64,000 nucleotides of DNA from Fulvia fulva (lineage: Eukaryota > Ascomycota > Dothideomycetes > Mycosphaerellales > Mycosphaerellaceae), in contig NC_063016.1 in NCBI RefSeq assembly GCF_020509005.1, positions 5,394,001-5,458,000 on the forward strand, written 5' to 3'. The number at the start of each line of letters is the position of its first letter. Positions within the stretch are counted from its first letter, which is position 1. Shown here piece after piece: positions 35,868 through 46,879 of the stretch. The notes under the pieces are model-generated. The model saw nothing but the letters and a program-made list of their open reading frames with translations. It had not been told where the DNA came from and searched no databases. Position numbers and translations under genes: made by a program.

Positions 35868-38009
35868 TCACCCTTCCACCTCATCCCCACCCTCAAACTC
35901 GATCAAGCTCGTCCCAGCCTTAACCACGTCTCCCTGCCTATGCACCACTTTGCTGACGATTCCATCCTGCGGACTTCGGATCACGGTTTCCATCTTCATA
36001 CTCTCAATCACGATCAGCGGCTGGTTCTTCGTAACTTTGTCGCCTTCGTTGACTTCAACTCTGAGCACTTTGCAGGGCATCGGCGCCAGCACAGAGTTGG
36101 CGACATCTTTCATGCCCAAGGCTTTCTCTGCCCATTTGGGAAGTGCCAGGTGAATGTTGTATTGGCGACCTTGTTGGAAGAGGGTAAGGTGGTTGGTTTC
36201 GGGATCGCGGATGAGGGTTGTGGACATTCTGGTGTGGGGGAAGAAGGATGTTATGATGTTGGTATCGAGGTGGTATGAGGACGTTGCTGTGAACGTCTCG
36301 TCGTTGATTGTGATTTGGTATGTGTCCGCTGCTGTCTTCAGCACGCGGACGTGCACAGGCTTGTTGGTCTTTTGAGGATCTGTGGATGTTTCTACGAGGT
36401 GGAATTCTCGTGGTTGTGGGGCGTTTCCAAAGCCGACAGTCTGCTGTGGCTGCACAGGTGCGTTGGGTGCATGCCTTCGTGCTTGCTCTGCTTCGTAAAG
36501 GCCGATCGCTGCTTGAGTCCACACCTCATTCGTGATGTCTTCCTTGGCGAACAGCTTGTCGTGGTGCTTCGAGATGTACCCGGTCTCAACATCACCTGCG
36601 ATGAAATCCGGACTTTGACAGACTCGCTTCACAAAGTCGATGTTCGTGGTTGGTCCCGCAACTTCATACTCTTCAAGCGCTGTGACCATTTTCTGGAGGG
36701 CGGCAGTTCTGTCTGGACCACTGACGATCAACTTCGCAATCATCGGGTCGTAATGACTTGACACTTCATCGCCTTGTACAAAGCCAGCGTCAATTCGCAC
36801 CGACTCTGTTTCAACCGGCGTGCGCAAATGTAGCAGCTTGCCAGTAGAAGGAATGAAGTTCATCGTTGGATCCTCGGCGTAGATACGGGCCTCGATGGCA
36901 TGACCTCTAGTCTTGATCTGTTCGTGTACCTCGTCCTGGGTAAGAGGCAGCTTTCCTCCTTCGGCAACGATAATCTGCCATCTTACGAGGTCTTCACCAG
37001 TCACCATCTCAGTAACTGGATGCTCAACCTGAAGTCGAGTGTTCATCTCCATGAAAAAGAACTCGCCGGTGTCGTTATCAAAGATAAACTCAACAGTGCC
37101 AGCGCCTTCGTATCCAACTGCAAGCGCCGCTTGCCTAGCCTTCTCCCACAAGTCTTGCCTGACATCTTCAGCCAGGTTAGGGGCAGGCGACTCTTCCAGA
37201 ATCTTCTGATGACGTCTCTGGATGCTGCAGTCTCGCTCTCCCAAAGCCACGCAGTTCCCATGCTTGTCGGCGAAGACTTGCACTTCAATATGTCGTGGTG
37301 TGGTGATATACTTCTCAACCAGCATCACATCGTCTCCAAAGCTCGATCGTGCTTCAGATTTGGCAGACTCCAGCTGACTCTGAAACTCATCGGCCTTCAT
37401 CACAATCCTCATGCCCTTGCCGCCGCCACCTTTGACAGCTTTCAGTAAGACAGGGTATCCCATCTTCTCAGCTTCCTGCTCCAAACGTTTCGGATCTTGG
37501 CCAGCACCATGGTAGCCGGGAATGCATGGTACACCAGCTTCGATCATGATCTCCTTGGATCTGGACTTGTCGCCCATGGCCTCGATCGCGGTGTGCGGAG
37601 GGCCAATGAACTTGATGCCGGCATCAGTACATGCCTTTGCAAAAGCAGCATTCTCGGACAAGAAGCCATAGCCTGGATGTATCGCTTGGCAGCCATTCTC
37701 TCTGGCGACCTGGATGATGCGAGAGCCATTGAGATACTGGTCAGTCGAACCGAGGTTCACGGCGAATGGCGAGCTGAGAGCATGTTGTGACAACCGGTCA
37801 GGATCCGTGTACAGAGTTGTAGTCCTGATACCATACTGAGATGCTGTTCGTCCAACACGTAGAGCGATCTCACCACGATTGGCTATCAAGATGGACTTGA
37901 GAGGCTCGGGAGACGTGGTTGTTTGTGTTGACTGCCATCTTCGGCCTCGCCTGGCCAGGGCGGTATTGGTGGGGCCTGGGGGGACACTTCTGCGGATTAT
38001 AGACTTCAT
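35868..38009 (-). CDS. mccA: 3-methylcrotonyl-CoA carboxylase, biotin-containing alpha subunit
   Basis: A single 713-codon exon. The subunit carboxylates its biotin with ATP and bicarbonate; the beta subunit then transfers CO2 to 3-methylcrotonyl-CoA in leucine breakdown in the mitochondrial matrix. The N-terminus is Arg-rich (RRGRRWQS near 20-27), a mitochondrial presequence. Biotin carboxylase domain 38-490: HPGYGFLSEN 111-120, ATP-grasp glycine loop GGGGKG 194-199, ERDCSIQRRHQK 258-269, EMNTRLQVEHP 321-331. A linker/BT region leads to the biotinyl domain, with the biotin-accepting Lys672 in ESMKMETV. Domain order and the mitochondrial presequence separate it from cytosolic pyruvate carboxylase and acetyl-CoA carboxylase. 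It is intact and shares its upstream region with the HECT-domain gene. Confidence 0.95.
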   Translation of the reverse strand: MKSIIRRSVPPGPTNTALARRGRRWQSTQTTTSPEPLKSILIANRGEIALRVGRTASQYGIRTTTLYTDPDRLSQHALSSPFAVNLGSTDQYLNGSRIIQVARENGCQAIHPGYGFLSENAAFAKACTDAGIKFIGPPHTAIEAMGDKSRSKEIMIEAGVPCIPGYHGAGQDPKRLEQEAEKMGYPVLLKAVKGGGGKGMRIVMKADEFQSQLESAKSEARSSFGDDVMLVEKYITTPRHIEVQVFADKHGNCVALGERDCSIQRRHQKILEESPAPNLAEDVRQDLWEKARQAALAVGYEGAGTVEFIFDNDTGEFFFMEMNTRLQVEHPVTEMVTGEDLVRWQIIVAEGGKLPLTQDEVHEQIKTRGHAIEARIYAEDPTMNFIPSTGKLLHLRTPVETESVRIDAGFVQGDEVSSHYDPMIAKLIVSGPDRTAALQKMVTALEEYEVAGPTTNIDFVKRVCQSPDFIAGDVETGYISKHHDKLFAKEDITNEVWTQAAIGLYEAEQARRHAPNAPVQPQQTVGFGNAPQPREFHLVETSTDPQKTNKPVHVRVLKTAADTYQITINDETFTATSSYHLDTNIITSFFPHTRMSTTLIRDPETNHLTLFQQGRQYNIHLALPKWAEKALGMKDVANSVLAPMPCKVLRVEVNEGDKVTKNQPLIVIESMKMETVIRSPQDGIVSKVVHRQGDVVKAGTSLIEFEGGDEVEG

Positions 38010-38681
38010 GATGGAGAAGATGGTCTACATGAGTGGGAGATGAGGACTGTGTTGCACAAAAAGATGTTGTTGATGTCCCTTGGGCCGAGCAATGCAATGG
38101 CGACGTATCCGCGGCACTCGCGGGTGAGCGCGTGAAAGTGGGGAGAAGTTTGTGGAGAGGGGCACCAGCCACACTTCCAGCCACAGCCACGAGACGGGGC
38201 CAAGTTGTGCAGAGCTGCACAAATTTGGTGCCCGACAGCTGTACGGTGGCCTGTACAACAGAATGTCCCCCCGACATCTGCTTTTGCTCGAACTGGGCCA
38301 GCATACATGTACTGTGCTTGCATCACACTATGACGCTTCCTTCATATGCTGTTCTTCCTTCCAAGAACATGGAACGTGGCTGTTGGCCATACAGGAGACG
38401 AGAACACCCACAAACAGTGTGCATGGGCTCAGAGCTCCTTTCACCTTCGATACGAGAGGCAAGATGAATACGGGTAAGAGTGTGTCAATAGCGATGCCAC
38501 TACCACAACGTTAGCACAATCCTGCCGCCTGCCTGTATGCAGGAACTCGAAGGCCTCAGTGTCAACTTTGACTCCGCCATGGGTGGTTGCCTCTGTGCAG
38601 AGTGACACAGCTGTACAGCTCCTCGCTCATCGCGATTCTTATCGAGCTGCTATCTCACGCTCATAGCAAGCCATTACGACA
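38010..38681. promoter_or_regulatory. Divergent promoter region, mccA / HECT-domain gene
   Basis: 672 bp separate the two divergent start codons, so both promoters must lie here. No specific factor site is identified. Open frames in it are short and lack recognisable content. Confidence 0.5.
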
Positions 38682-39613
38682 ATGTCCACACAAGATACAG
38701 ATCACGCCACTGCCACCGGCGACGCTCAGCAGCAGACTGGGCCAGGAGACTCAGGTCAGTCGTCGGGCATGGTCGTCAGTCAACAGTAGCTCACCACACT
38801 CCAGCCTTCACCACCAAGCGCGATAATCTCATTCGTAATCTACACGAAATCGGCTACATGTACGAGCGACACCTCCATCGCATGAACATTCGTACAGACC
38901 AAGCTTTCCTCGACTCTTACAAAAGCTTGCTCTACAAAACCACCAACGAGATCAAGAACATTCAGCTAGACATCCGCTTCCACGGCAGAGGGCCAGCTAC
39001 TGTGTCCGAGTGGTTCGCCATAGTCTTTGCGCAGATGTTTGATCCAAACTTTGTATTGTTCACAGCTTCTTTGCTGGAGCATGGCAGAGTGCATCCGAAT
39101 TCGTACTCCGGCATCAACCCGGAACATCTGAACTTCTTCAAGTTAGCTGGTCGTATCACTGGCATGGCGATTCGAGAAAGTGAGGTGCTGCCACGGCGGT
39201 TGACGAAGGCTATGTTGAGACAGATACAAGGTGATGAGGTTAAGCCGTTGTCTACAGAGGACTTGATGGAGGATTTGAAGCATGTTGATGAAGAGCGTTA
39301 CTCTACGCTGACTGCCATGCTCGAAAGCCATGAGGCATACGCAATCGGCAAGACGTTCTCCATCAACATCGACAAGTTCGGTGTCACGGAGACGATCGAT
39401 CTCGTCGACAATGGACGCAACATTCCCGTCACTGGAGAACACAAGGAGGAATACGTTCGGCTCGTAGCTGAGTATGTCTTGGAGAGGTCGGTCAAGGATC
39501 AGCTCGATACGTTTGCTGCTGTGGTACATGACGTTCTTCCTCCCGAGTCGTTGCTGGGTTGGAGCGAGGAAGAGCTCGATCGACTGTTCTCGGGACTATG
39601 GCAGAGGCTCTAG
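38682..39613 (+). CDS. HECT-domain protein lacking the catalytic lobe
   Basis: Two exons, 38,682-38,754 and 38,805-39,613, with a 50-bp intron (GTCAGT..CTCCAG), give 293 residues. From about residue 45 the sequence follows the HECT N-lobe: WFAIVFAQMFDPNF, INPEHLNFFKLAGRI, NGRNIPVTGEHKEEYV, and LPPESLLGWSEEELDRLFSG. The frame then ends. The C-lobe that carries the ubiquitin-accepting Cys is absent, and no C-lobe sequence is visible downstream in any frame. Full HECT domains are about 350 residues. Either this is a 3'-truncated gene, or a short protein that keeps only the E2-binding lobe. The frame itself is clean and the intron is regular, which argues against old decay. Confidence 0.75.
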
Positions 39614-40290
39614 GTGCTCTGCGCGGTTTGGGTACCAGAGCAAAGTTCCAGCACATGGCTATCTGACCCTTGTTATCGCATGTTCACCTGAGTTCTCTCG
39701 TGCCTTTTTGCTGATTGGCCCTCAGATTCACCACACTTGTGAGAAGAAATGCTTACCTAGAATTGAAGCACTTTCCACGATATCTCACCTGCTAGACACA
39801 AAGAGATGATCAAGGCGCGCATCCGAATCACATCCCACACTGACGGCGTGCCTCAATTCAGAGAAGATGGCAAGAGAGCTTGTGGCACCACTTGAGAATG
39901 CTTTTACGAATGCGAGAAGACATAGCGTCCCCCTACAGCGGAGTCACCTCCTCTTCCTGAGTATCCTAGCAGAATCCTTGATCCCAGCAAATCAGCCGTC
40001 GTCTTTGGCAGCGGCCACTAAAAGCAAAACTCCACTGCAGCAAGACGCTGTAGATTGTGATCACAGAATCTCTCTGCCAGCAGTGTCTGAGACATATCGT
40101 TCTAACACCCGGGCCGATCACCCTATTAGGATCCAGGATCGTAGCAAATCGGTCGAAGTCCACGGTGTGCGAGCTGGGGGCACTTCTTACTCTAATGCAC
40201 GAAGACGCTGTATAAACTCCGTCATTATGCTGCGGATGGCGAAACCCTTTGACAACATTTGGCAACAAGTGCCTATAAGCCAATTCAAGC
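39614..40290. other. Intergenic region downstream of the HECT gene
   Basis: No recognisable gene. An open frame 39,867-40,379 (+) and a longer antisense frame 39,966-40,700 (-) show no domain. No missing HECT C-lobe and no N-terminal HAD motif was found here. Confidence 0.45.
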
Positions 40291-40689
40291 GAACAATACG
40301 CACTAGGCCACGCGTACGTTCGCCAGCAAGGTGCACACTTCTTAGCAACGAACATGGACTCGACATTGCCTATCGCTAGTTCCCTGTTCCCGGGAGCAGG
40401 CAGCGCGAATGCGCCGCTGGTAACCGCTATCGGGAAAGATCCTCTGGCGTTAGGCAAACCGAGCCAAGCCATGATGGACGTGGTGGAAGGCAAATTCAAG
40501 TTCGATAGGCGTAGAACCTGCATGGTCGGTGACAGGCTGGATACGGACATAAAATTTGGTATTGATAGCGGACTGGGCGGCACATTGGCCGTCCTCACGG
40601 GCGTGACCAAGAAGGAAGACTTCTTGTCGCAGGGAGCAAGTGTTGTCCCCAATGCGTACGTGGATGGACTGGGAGATTTGTTAGGTTGA
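40291..40689 (+). pseudogene. 3' fragment of a PHO13-type HAD phosphatase
   Basis: The frame from 40,291 to the TGA at 40,687 matches the C-terminal part of fungal p-nitrophenylphosphatase/phosphoglycolate phosphatase: FLATNMDSTLP, PGAGS, GKPS (conserved Lys) and MVGDRLDTDIKFG (the HAD acidic motif). The N-terminal half with the nucleophile motif DxDGV is not found upstream; a TAA precedes the homologous frame and the sequence before it does not match the family. It is best read as a truncated copy, because a phosphatase without its nucleophile cannot act. An unseen upstream exon is less likely. Confidence 0.7.
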
Positions 40690-41375
40690 AGATCGACCAC
40701 AAGTTTGAGCCATTTCGGCTTGAGAACAACGCCGCTAGACCTTCTGTGATCCTCCGATTTATCTCGCGAGTCTCACCTGTCCACTCACCACTCGACCCAT
40801 CGTCACGTCTGCTAAGTCACTTCTGAGGTAGTGTCACTGTGCACTGCCAGCCCCTTGCCCTCTTCGCATAATTGCAAGTCGAAACCTCAAAGCGTGGCGG
40901 GAAGAAAGGACTGGAGGTTCAACCCTTAAACCTCCATTGAGTACCGACCGAAAGCATTCTGGAGTTGAAGTAGATTCTGACGTATGCCTAGTGATGCCTA
41001 CCAACGAGAGATGCAGTCCCTTACGTAGGTTATGAGCTGTCTTGTTCTCCCCTTCTTCCACTCAGTAGTCGTGATCAGCACGGCACCAAGCACAATGAGC
41101 AGACTGAGCGGGCGTAATCATGGTGACCAAAGGCACAGGAGCCGACAGACAGAGCAGCGAGTTCACAAAATGCTCCTCAGCATGTAGATGGGAGGTCTGG
41201 GCTGAACTCATTATAAGTATCTCAAACATGCCGTTCGTACCCATCACTTTTAAATCTGCAAAGAATCTATTCTACACCCCCAGCAACGCCTCCCGAAAGA
41301 GTGATCCTAGCACTCGTATGAAACCTGTCCCACAGCCATTTTAAAGTCGCAGAAAAGACGCGTCATCAAGACCCC
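40690..41375. other. Intergenic region
   Basis: Separates the HAD fragment from the isocyanide synthase remnant. Short frames on both strands show nothing recognisable. Confidence 0.45.
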
Positions 41376-42360
41376 TTAAGCAAATCCCAGTACGATGACT
41401 GTCTGAAACCCTTTTCTCAGCTTCCTTACCTTCTCCAACTCTTTTGGTCCAAGTCTCGGCAAAGCCTCTCCTTCGCTCTGCTTAGCCTTCACATAAACGC
41501 CTTTCGGATAGAAATTCAAACTCCACTGGAGTGTCCCATTTTCAGACCTCGTCCCGATCGCGGAAGTAGTACGACCGTCCCTCCTGGCGTATCAAGTCGT
41601 GATCTTTGCGCAAGTTCACAGCATGCGCAGTTCAGAATTCGTCCTTGTGCGAGACGGCGATGCAGCAATGCCACGGCGTCATAGAAAAGTGACCTGACTG
41701 TAAGGCACAAGCGGAAAGGACACCTTGTGGAGACCAATGGAACGGTGAATGGAGAGACTGCATCATCAACCATCAGTTCTTGGGGGAAGTTCCAGGGACT
41801 TCTATGGATTTTCACTTACCGGACGTAGTGTGGGACGGTCGTTTTGACGACAGTGGCGTAGGCTTTGCCGCGTGTAATCATTTGTGCGGCGACATTCTTC
41901 ACAGCTCGTCTGTAAGCATGGCTGCTGACCGCTTCAGTTTAACGGGGGTGTAGTGAAGATCCTCCTCGAGGCATATGGTGTACCTATGCACAGATCAGCC
42001 AGGTAGCTCAAGAACAAGTCGGCATGGAATCAGAGCAAATACTAACCCGCAGTAGGTGAGGTCCATGTCTGGATCCTTCAGAATGGCTTGACGTGCGTTG
42101 AAGTCTGGATCCCCGTACTTCTCGGCCAGTGTCTTGCGCGACATGCCGACGGTTGCAAGGTATTGCTCCTTGGTCATATCTGGCGAGTCATGAAGGCCAA
42201 TGAGGTCCATCATACGCAGGAACTTCAGTCGGTTGAATCCCTTCGTAACGGCCATTTGTCGGAGCCCACTGCCGTAATGGTAGACATCCTCGTCAGTAAT
42301 GCTCAAGATATCGTTGTAGACCAGGCCATCCGAGTTGATGGTCACGTAGGCACCCGGCGG
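41376..42360 (-). pseudogene. DIT1/PvcA-type isocyanide synthase, 5'-truncated remnant
   Basis: Minus strand. The family converts an amino acid to its isonitrile; fungal members make xanthocillin-type and related isocyanides. Recognisable blocks: PPGAYVTINSDGLVYNDIL at the cut 5' end, EDVYHYGSGLRQMAV, KFLRMMDLIGLHD, then a regular 63-bp intron (41,984-42,046), YTICLEEDL, MITRGKAYA, a TPWH block, and HDLIRQEGRSYYFRDRD followed by FEFL. The N-terminal part of the domain is missing at the junction near 42,360. At least one frameshift (around 41,900), an in-frame TAA just after HYVR and two TGA codons (QEG block and before TAH) break the rest. A clean intron boundary shows it was once expressed. 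It faces an equally truncated MFS gene. Confidence 0.78.
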
Positions 42361-43248
42361 ACATTGGCAACTGTTTCTTTTCCAAGGCATCTGTGTAGGT
42401 CTTGGCAACGGCTTGACATTCACCCCGATGATCTCGCTTATTAGCACCTACTACGATAACAGATATCGGCCACTCGCAGTCTCATTTGCAGCAGCAGGCG
42501 CTGCTACCGGTGGTATGGTGTTTCCAGCTATTGCGAGACAACTGCTAGGTCGCGTTGGCATGGCCTGGACCGTCCGTGTCATGGGCTTCGTCTTCCTGGC
42601 CAACTCAGCCATGGCTCTCGTCCTCGTACGACCACCGAGGGCGGCGCGGAAATCGGTTCCAATCTTCGAATGGTCCGCATTCGCAGAGCTGCCATACCTG
42701 TTGTACACCATCGGAGTTTTCCTCGTGCTGTGGGGAGTGTATTTTGCATACTACTCCATCACCGTCTTCGCAACGGACGTGCTGGAGATGTCCTCAACGC
42801 AATCTTTCTATCGGATCATGGCGCTCAATGGCATCGGCATTGCCGGCCGCATCCTCCCGGCCTATCTGGTCACGGTTGCTCCCTCCGTTTTACATGTCTT
42901 CATCCCAGCCGTTCTCGCGGGTGGACTGTCACTATACTTGTGGGCAGTTGTTCGCAGCTCGGGCGGCCTGCTGGCGTGGATTCTCGGATGTGGATTCTGC
43001 GCAAACGCAGTGCAGGCCCTCTTCCTCGGAGGTCTTGGGAGCCTGGCGGTGGATCATCAGAAATGGGCACGCGCAGCGGTAGGGTCCTGAGCGTTATCAG
43101 CTTTTCTGCGCGGACAGGACCTCCGATTGCAAGTGCGTTGATCGACGCGCAAGCTGGCGGCTTCCTGTATGCGCAAATTTTCGGAGGAATGACAATGGTC
43201 TGTGGTGCGATAGTACTAGTCGGGGCTATGTGGGTGATGCGGCGGTGA
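42361..43248 (+). pseudogene. MFS transporter (monocarboxylate/SLC16-like), 5'-truncated remnant
   Basis: The open frame begins abruptly at HWQLFLFQGICVGLGNGL, which corresponds to the fourth transmembrane segment of fungal MCT-like transporters. It continues through GGMVFPAIARQLL, a central loop (RAARKSVP) and four or five more helices to HQK. There one base is missing in an A run (around 43,059), and the frame moves to MGTRSGRVLSVISFSARTGPP, ending RR at 43,248. The first three helices are absent at the junction with the isocyanide synthase remnant. Such transporters export or import small carboxylates and natural products. Not functional as it stands. Confidence 0.78.
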
Positions 43249-43420
43249 GCGACACCGTCGCAACGGGCGTAGAACGGTCGTCGTTTGTCACACCATGACT
43301 TCCATGTTCCGGCTTGCTGCAGTAGTGTTCGAGAGATGCCTCTCGAAGCTGGAGGATTGGGATCTGCGCCACGTTCGGCAAGAAGCTATGTTCCCGGTAA
43401 TCCATATTGCTTTCAGACGC

Positions 43421-46400
43421 TCAATCGATCTCCATAGGTGCATGTTGAACACAATTCTTCTCATACTGACGAAGATAATCACCCCTACTAAAGTCCTTGC
43501 CACAAGTCACGCAAAGATGTCTTGCAGTGGGGTCGTGCGTCTTGAGATGTTGTTGTAACGAATCGTTCCGTGGGTAAGGCTTACCACAAGTCCCACAGAT
43601 GTGGTCTCGCTCCCCGTCGTGTTGTGTGCGTTGGTGTCTTTTGAGGGCGGAGGCATTGCTGTGTATCTTGTGACAGTGAGGACAGGTACAGCGTCTTTGG
43701 GGTGTCTTGTCGGTAGAAGCGCCATTCTCATTGTGCATATCGCTGTTGAGTGCAAATATTTCGATTTCTGCCTCTTCCTCTTATCCCTTCTCCACAGCCC
43801 CGGTGTGCTGCACTGCAGTCGCCGCCATAGGGTTGTAATGAAGTATCTGTTCGACTCCAGACTGGCCATTCTGGCTGGCAGTAAAGAGGAGCAGTGGACC
43901 TTGCTCGGGCTCAAGGATAGTATACGGATCTTCTGGTTCAAGGGCTGCCTGCAAAAGCTCGGCGATAGCAATGTGAACCTTACCTGCGGCCATCTCGGCC
44001 GCGCTATTAAGTTCGTGCTGCTCGTGAGGACCCAAACCTATGAGCCAGCTGACAGCATCAATGCGCCCACACTCTGCTGCAGCTTCCAGTGCTGTGTAGC
44101 CACCAACTGGCGATCCTGATCTACGATAGTCATCACCGTGAGCGACCAGGATCTCAGCAACCCCAATGAAGCCGCCCATGTAGGGGCGTACCCCCGTACC
44201 TTGCGGCAGGGGCCAAGTCTACTTCTGCGCCCAGTGCAAGAAGTAGATTGACCACCTCTTTGTTGCCAAGTTCGGCGGCATGCTGCAATGGTGTTCGAGA
44301 GGTTCCTCTCGAAGCTGGGAGGTTTGGATCTGCGCTACGTTGGACAAGCAGCTGCACCATCGCAAGATTCATTGTCGAGATCGCTGTCAGAAGCGATGTT
44401 CTTATTATGCCGTCGCCTTCAGACACAGCGGCTCCGTATTGCTGTACTACTCCGTTCAGAGCTATACCATGATCCAAGAATAGCTGCACAAGATCGAGGT
44501 CACTGCCACAGTCCTTCTCGATTGCTCTCGCCAGCGGGCTCAGACATCTGTAATCATTTGAGCTGTTGTGCAGCATTTCAGCCTCGAGGCCACAAGCCAA
44601 CAGGCTTTGGAGGAAGTCCGAACGTCCCGAATGCACAGCTGCACTCACGGCACTAATGCCGGAGCCACGACGGCTGTAGGGATGCACAGCGTGAAGTTGT
44701 GCAAGCAGCATATCAAATAAATACGGGGCATCAGTCACGGCGACCGTCAGGACACTGTCTCTGACATCGGCGTTATGATCGAGCAGTAGGCGAGTCATAT
44801 CGATATCACCGTGGCGTCCTGCGGTAGCCAATGCTGTGCTGGAAGCGCGGTACATCGCGGTGGGTCTGGAAGCAACAGGCTGGTCGTAGAAGCATCATGG
44901 TGGGCTCTGCAAAAGATATCGTTGCGGTGTTTGACAGCATGTTCCAGACCGCTTCCCGTGAGGCATCCAGCAAAGATCAGGTCCTGCATCATAAAAGTAT
45001 CACCCGGTGTGGCGGCTTCAGCGACAGGAATGTTGCTCTCGTCAAACAACAGTCCGTCGGCCGCATTATGGTCTAACAAGGCGTGGACCAAGACTTTGGT
45101 CTGGGGATGCACTGCCATTACAAGTGAATGTGGTGGACCAAGGCCGCGATCCAAGCTACCGCTGTGCCCCAGGGCGGCACTGCTGGCCATGAAGTGTACA
45201 CTGGCCCCAGCTTGGAGTAAAGCCAAGGCCGTCAAGGTGTCGTCTTTTTCGACAGCCTTGATCAGAGCATAATCCAGAACGCCACCGCGCCGGTCATCAT
45301 GGATGTATTTCAGAAGCGACTGCCAAAGCCTAGTATCGTCGACCTGAGCCGCAGCTGCTATGGCAACACAGACTTCGTGTTCATTCCGCATATCTACAGG
45401 ACAGGACGCCAAATGGGCGAATCTGTCAGCTATCAAGGCTTCCGAGAATGGCGAAGCGCGATAGTGGTCTGAGTATGACCAACCTTTCAACTTTGGCCAT
45501 TCAGGACCGCTAACTTCATTTTCATGGTCTGCCGAGACACGTTGGCGTCTCGGGTTGTCCAGGGTCAGCTCGCACACGACAGTAAAGATGTCACTATCGC
45601 GGCTCAAGATCGCCACAGTCATTGGGGTTTGAGTGAGAGAAGCTCCAAACTCGTACCAACAAGTCACAACGTTGTGATGCCCTCGTTTGATGGCGATGTC
45701 GATGAGAGAAGGAGGGAATCGATCGATTTTCCAGACAGTCGGCCGCTCGGACTTGTCCCTTTGGCGTGGCATCAGAGCATCCAAATTCATGGCGTTTGTG
45801 TGAAGTCGTCGAACCAGGTTGCAGACATCACTCTCAGAAAGATGGTAGGACGCTTCATGCACGGCCCCGAACGTTAGCCAGCCCTCGAAATCGGCCGAAG
45901 AACATCGACTCAACAGGAGATAGCCAATGGCCACAGATCCACCGGCCAACAGAGTCTGAAGCACAGGCCCACGGGTCTTCGAGCCGGCGTCCAAGAGCGT
46001 GGCAACAAGATCTGCACTTACAGCAAGAGGTGGCCGGCCGTTGTAGAGAGCACACTCGAGAGCTCCTCTCCCGAATCCATATTTCTTCAGATATGCTCCC
46101 TCATCAAGTGCGATCTTGCGTGGGCCCTCAGAGCAGTATGCCTTGTCGTACGTCTTGTTGACATCTGTCCCAAGATGTACAAGTGTCCTGGTGAGTGCAA
46201 GATGCTGCAGACGTGCGGCGAGTTCAATTGCGGTGAGCTGGCGACCCTCGTAGAGCATGACCTGGCTGTTGACATCGATTGTGGCATCACTGCGGTTCAG
46301 TAAGGCTCCGACCGCCTGGTGATCGCCCTTCTCGACCGCGCGCCGGACTTGTGTCTCCAACAGTGGTCCAACGGATGGTATAGCCTCAAATGGCGTGTGA

Positions 46401-46879
46401 CGTATGACTAGCGTGCCGAAGCTGTCCGAGATGTCGACCAATTTTGGTCGGAGATAGTCGAAGATCATCACGGGAGAGACCAGATCCTCTAGTCCTGTGA
46501 AGTTATTGGTCGCACCGTAAGCCAAGAGCTGTGCGGATGCGGATGTTGGCGATCTTCCACCTCGCCGTGCGAGCTCGTGTGAAACCGACTGCGGCAAGAG
46601 GCTCTGCAAGCCTGTCTCGACTAGATTTCTCTTCTGCTGGAATGGGCTGAGAGCCTGGTCTTCACCAGGCTCATGCTCGAGCGCGTTCTTTTCAACACGG
46701 TGGAACGCAAGTTCGAGACCTTGCGCATCGAGCAAGCTCATGCCATCGACAAGTTGACACAGCCGTTCGATTGGGAGTTTCCCCGATGAGTATGATTGGC
46801 CTGTATCCTTGCCTTTGCCTTTTCTTCCCTGTCGTTCATTGAAAATCAAGCTCCGAGACGTACAGGCGAGCGATGTCAT
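43421..46879 (-). pseudogene. Ankyrin-repeat protein with C-terminal C2H2 fingers, disrupted
   Basis: A long minus-strand gene, open for 694 codons (46,879-44,795), with repeats of the type VKVLVHALLDHNA. The frame changes near 44,850-44,900 and continues in 44,855-44,154 with clear ankyrin units (LLLDHNADV, TPLQHAAELGNKEVVNLLLALGA). It shifts again near 44,175 (a 2-nt loss inside TPLH..FIG) and reaches one TAA (43,779-43,781). The same frame beyond that stop encodes two good C2H2 fingers (CPHCHKIHSNASALKRHQRT and CGTCGK..) and a third with Tyr in place of the first zinc His. A 56-bp GT..AG intron could explain the first change (44,881-44,936), but not the second or the stop. Probably a nuclear or scaffold protein gene that has decayed. 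Confidence 0.7.

Noticed and set aside
39966..40700. 244-codon minus-strand frame
   Set aside because: It lies opposite the PHO13-type fragment and shows no domain; the plus-strand homology is clear.
44795..46879. NLR or NACHT-type immune receptor
   Set aside because: Ankyrin repeats are visible, but no P-loop or NACHT motif is seen.
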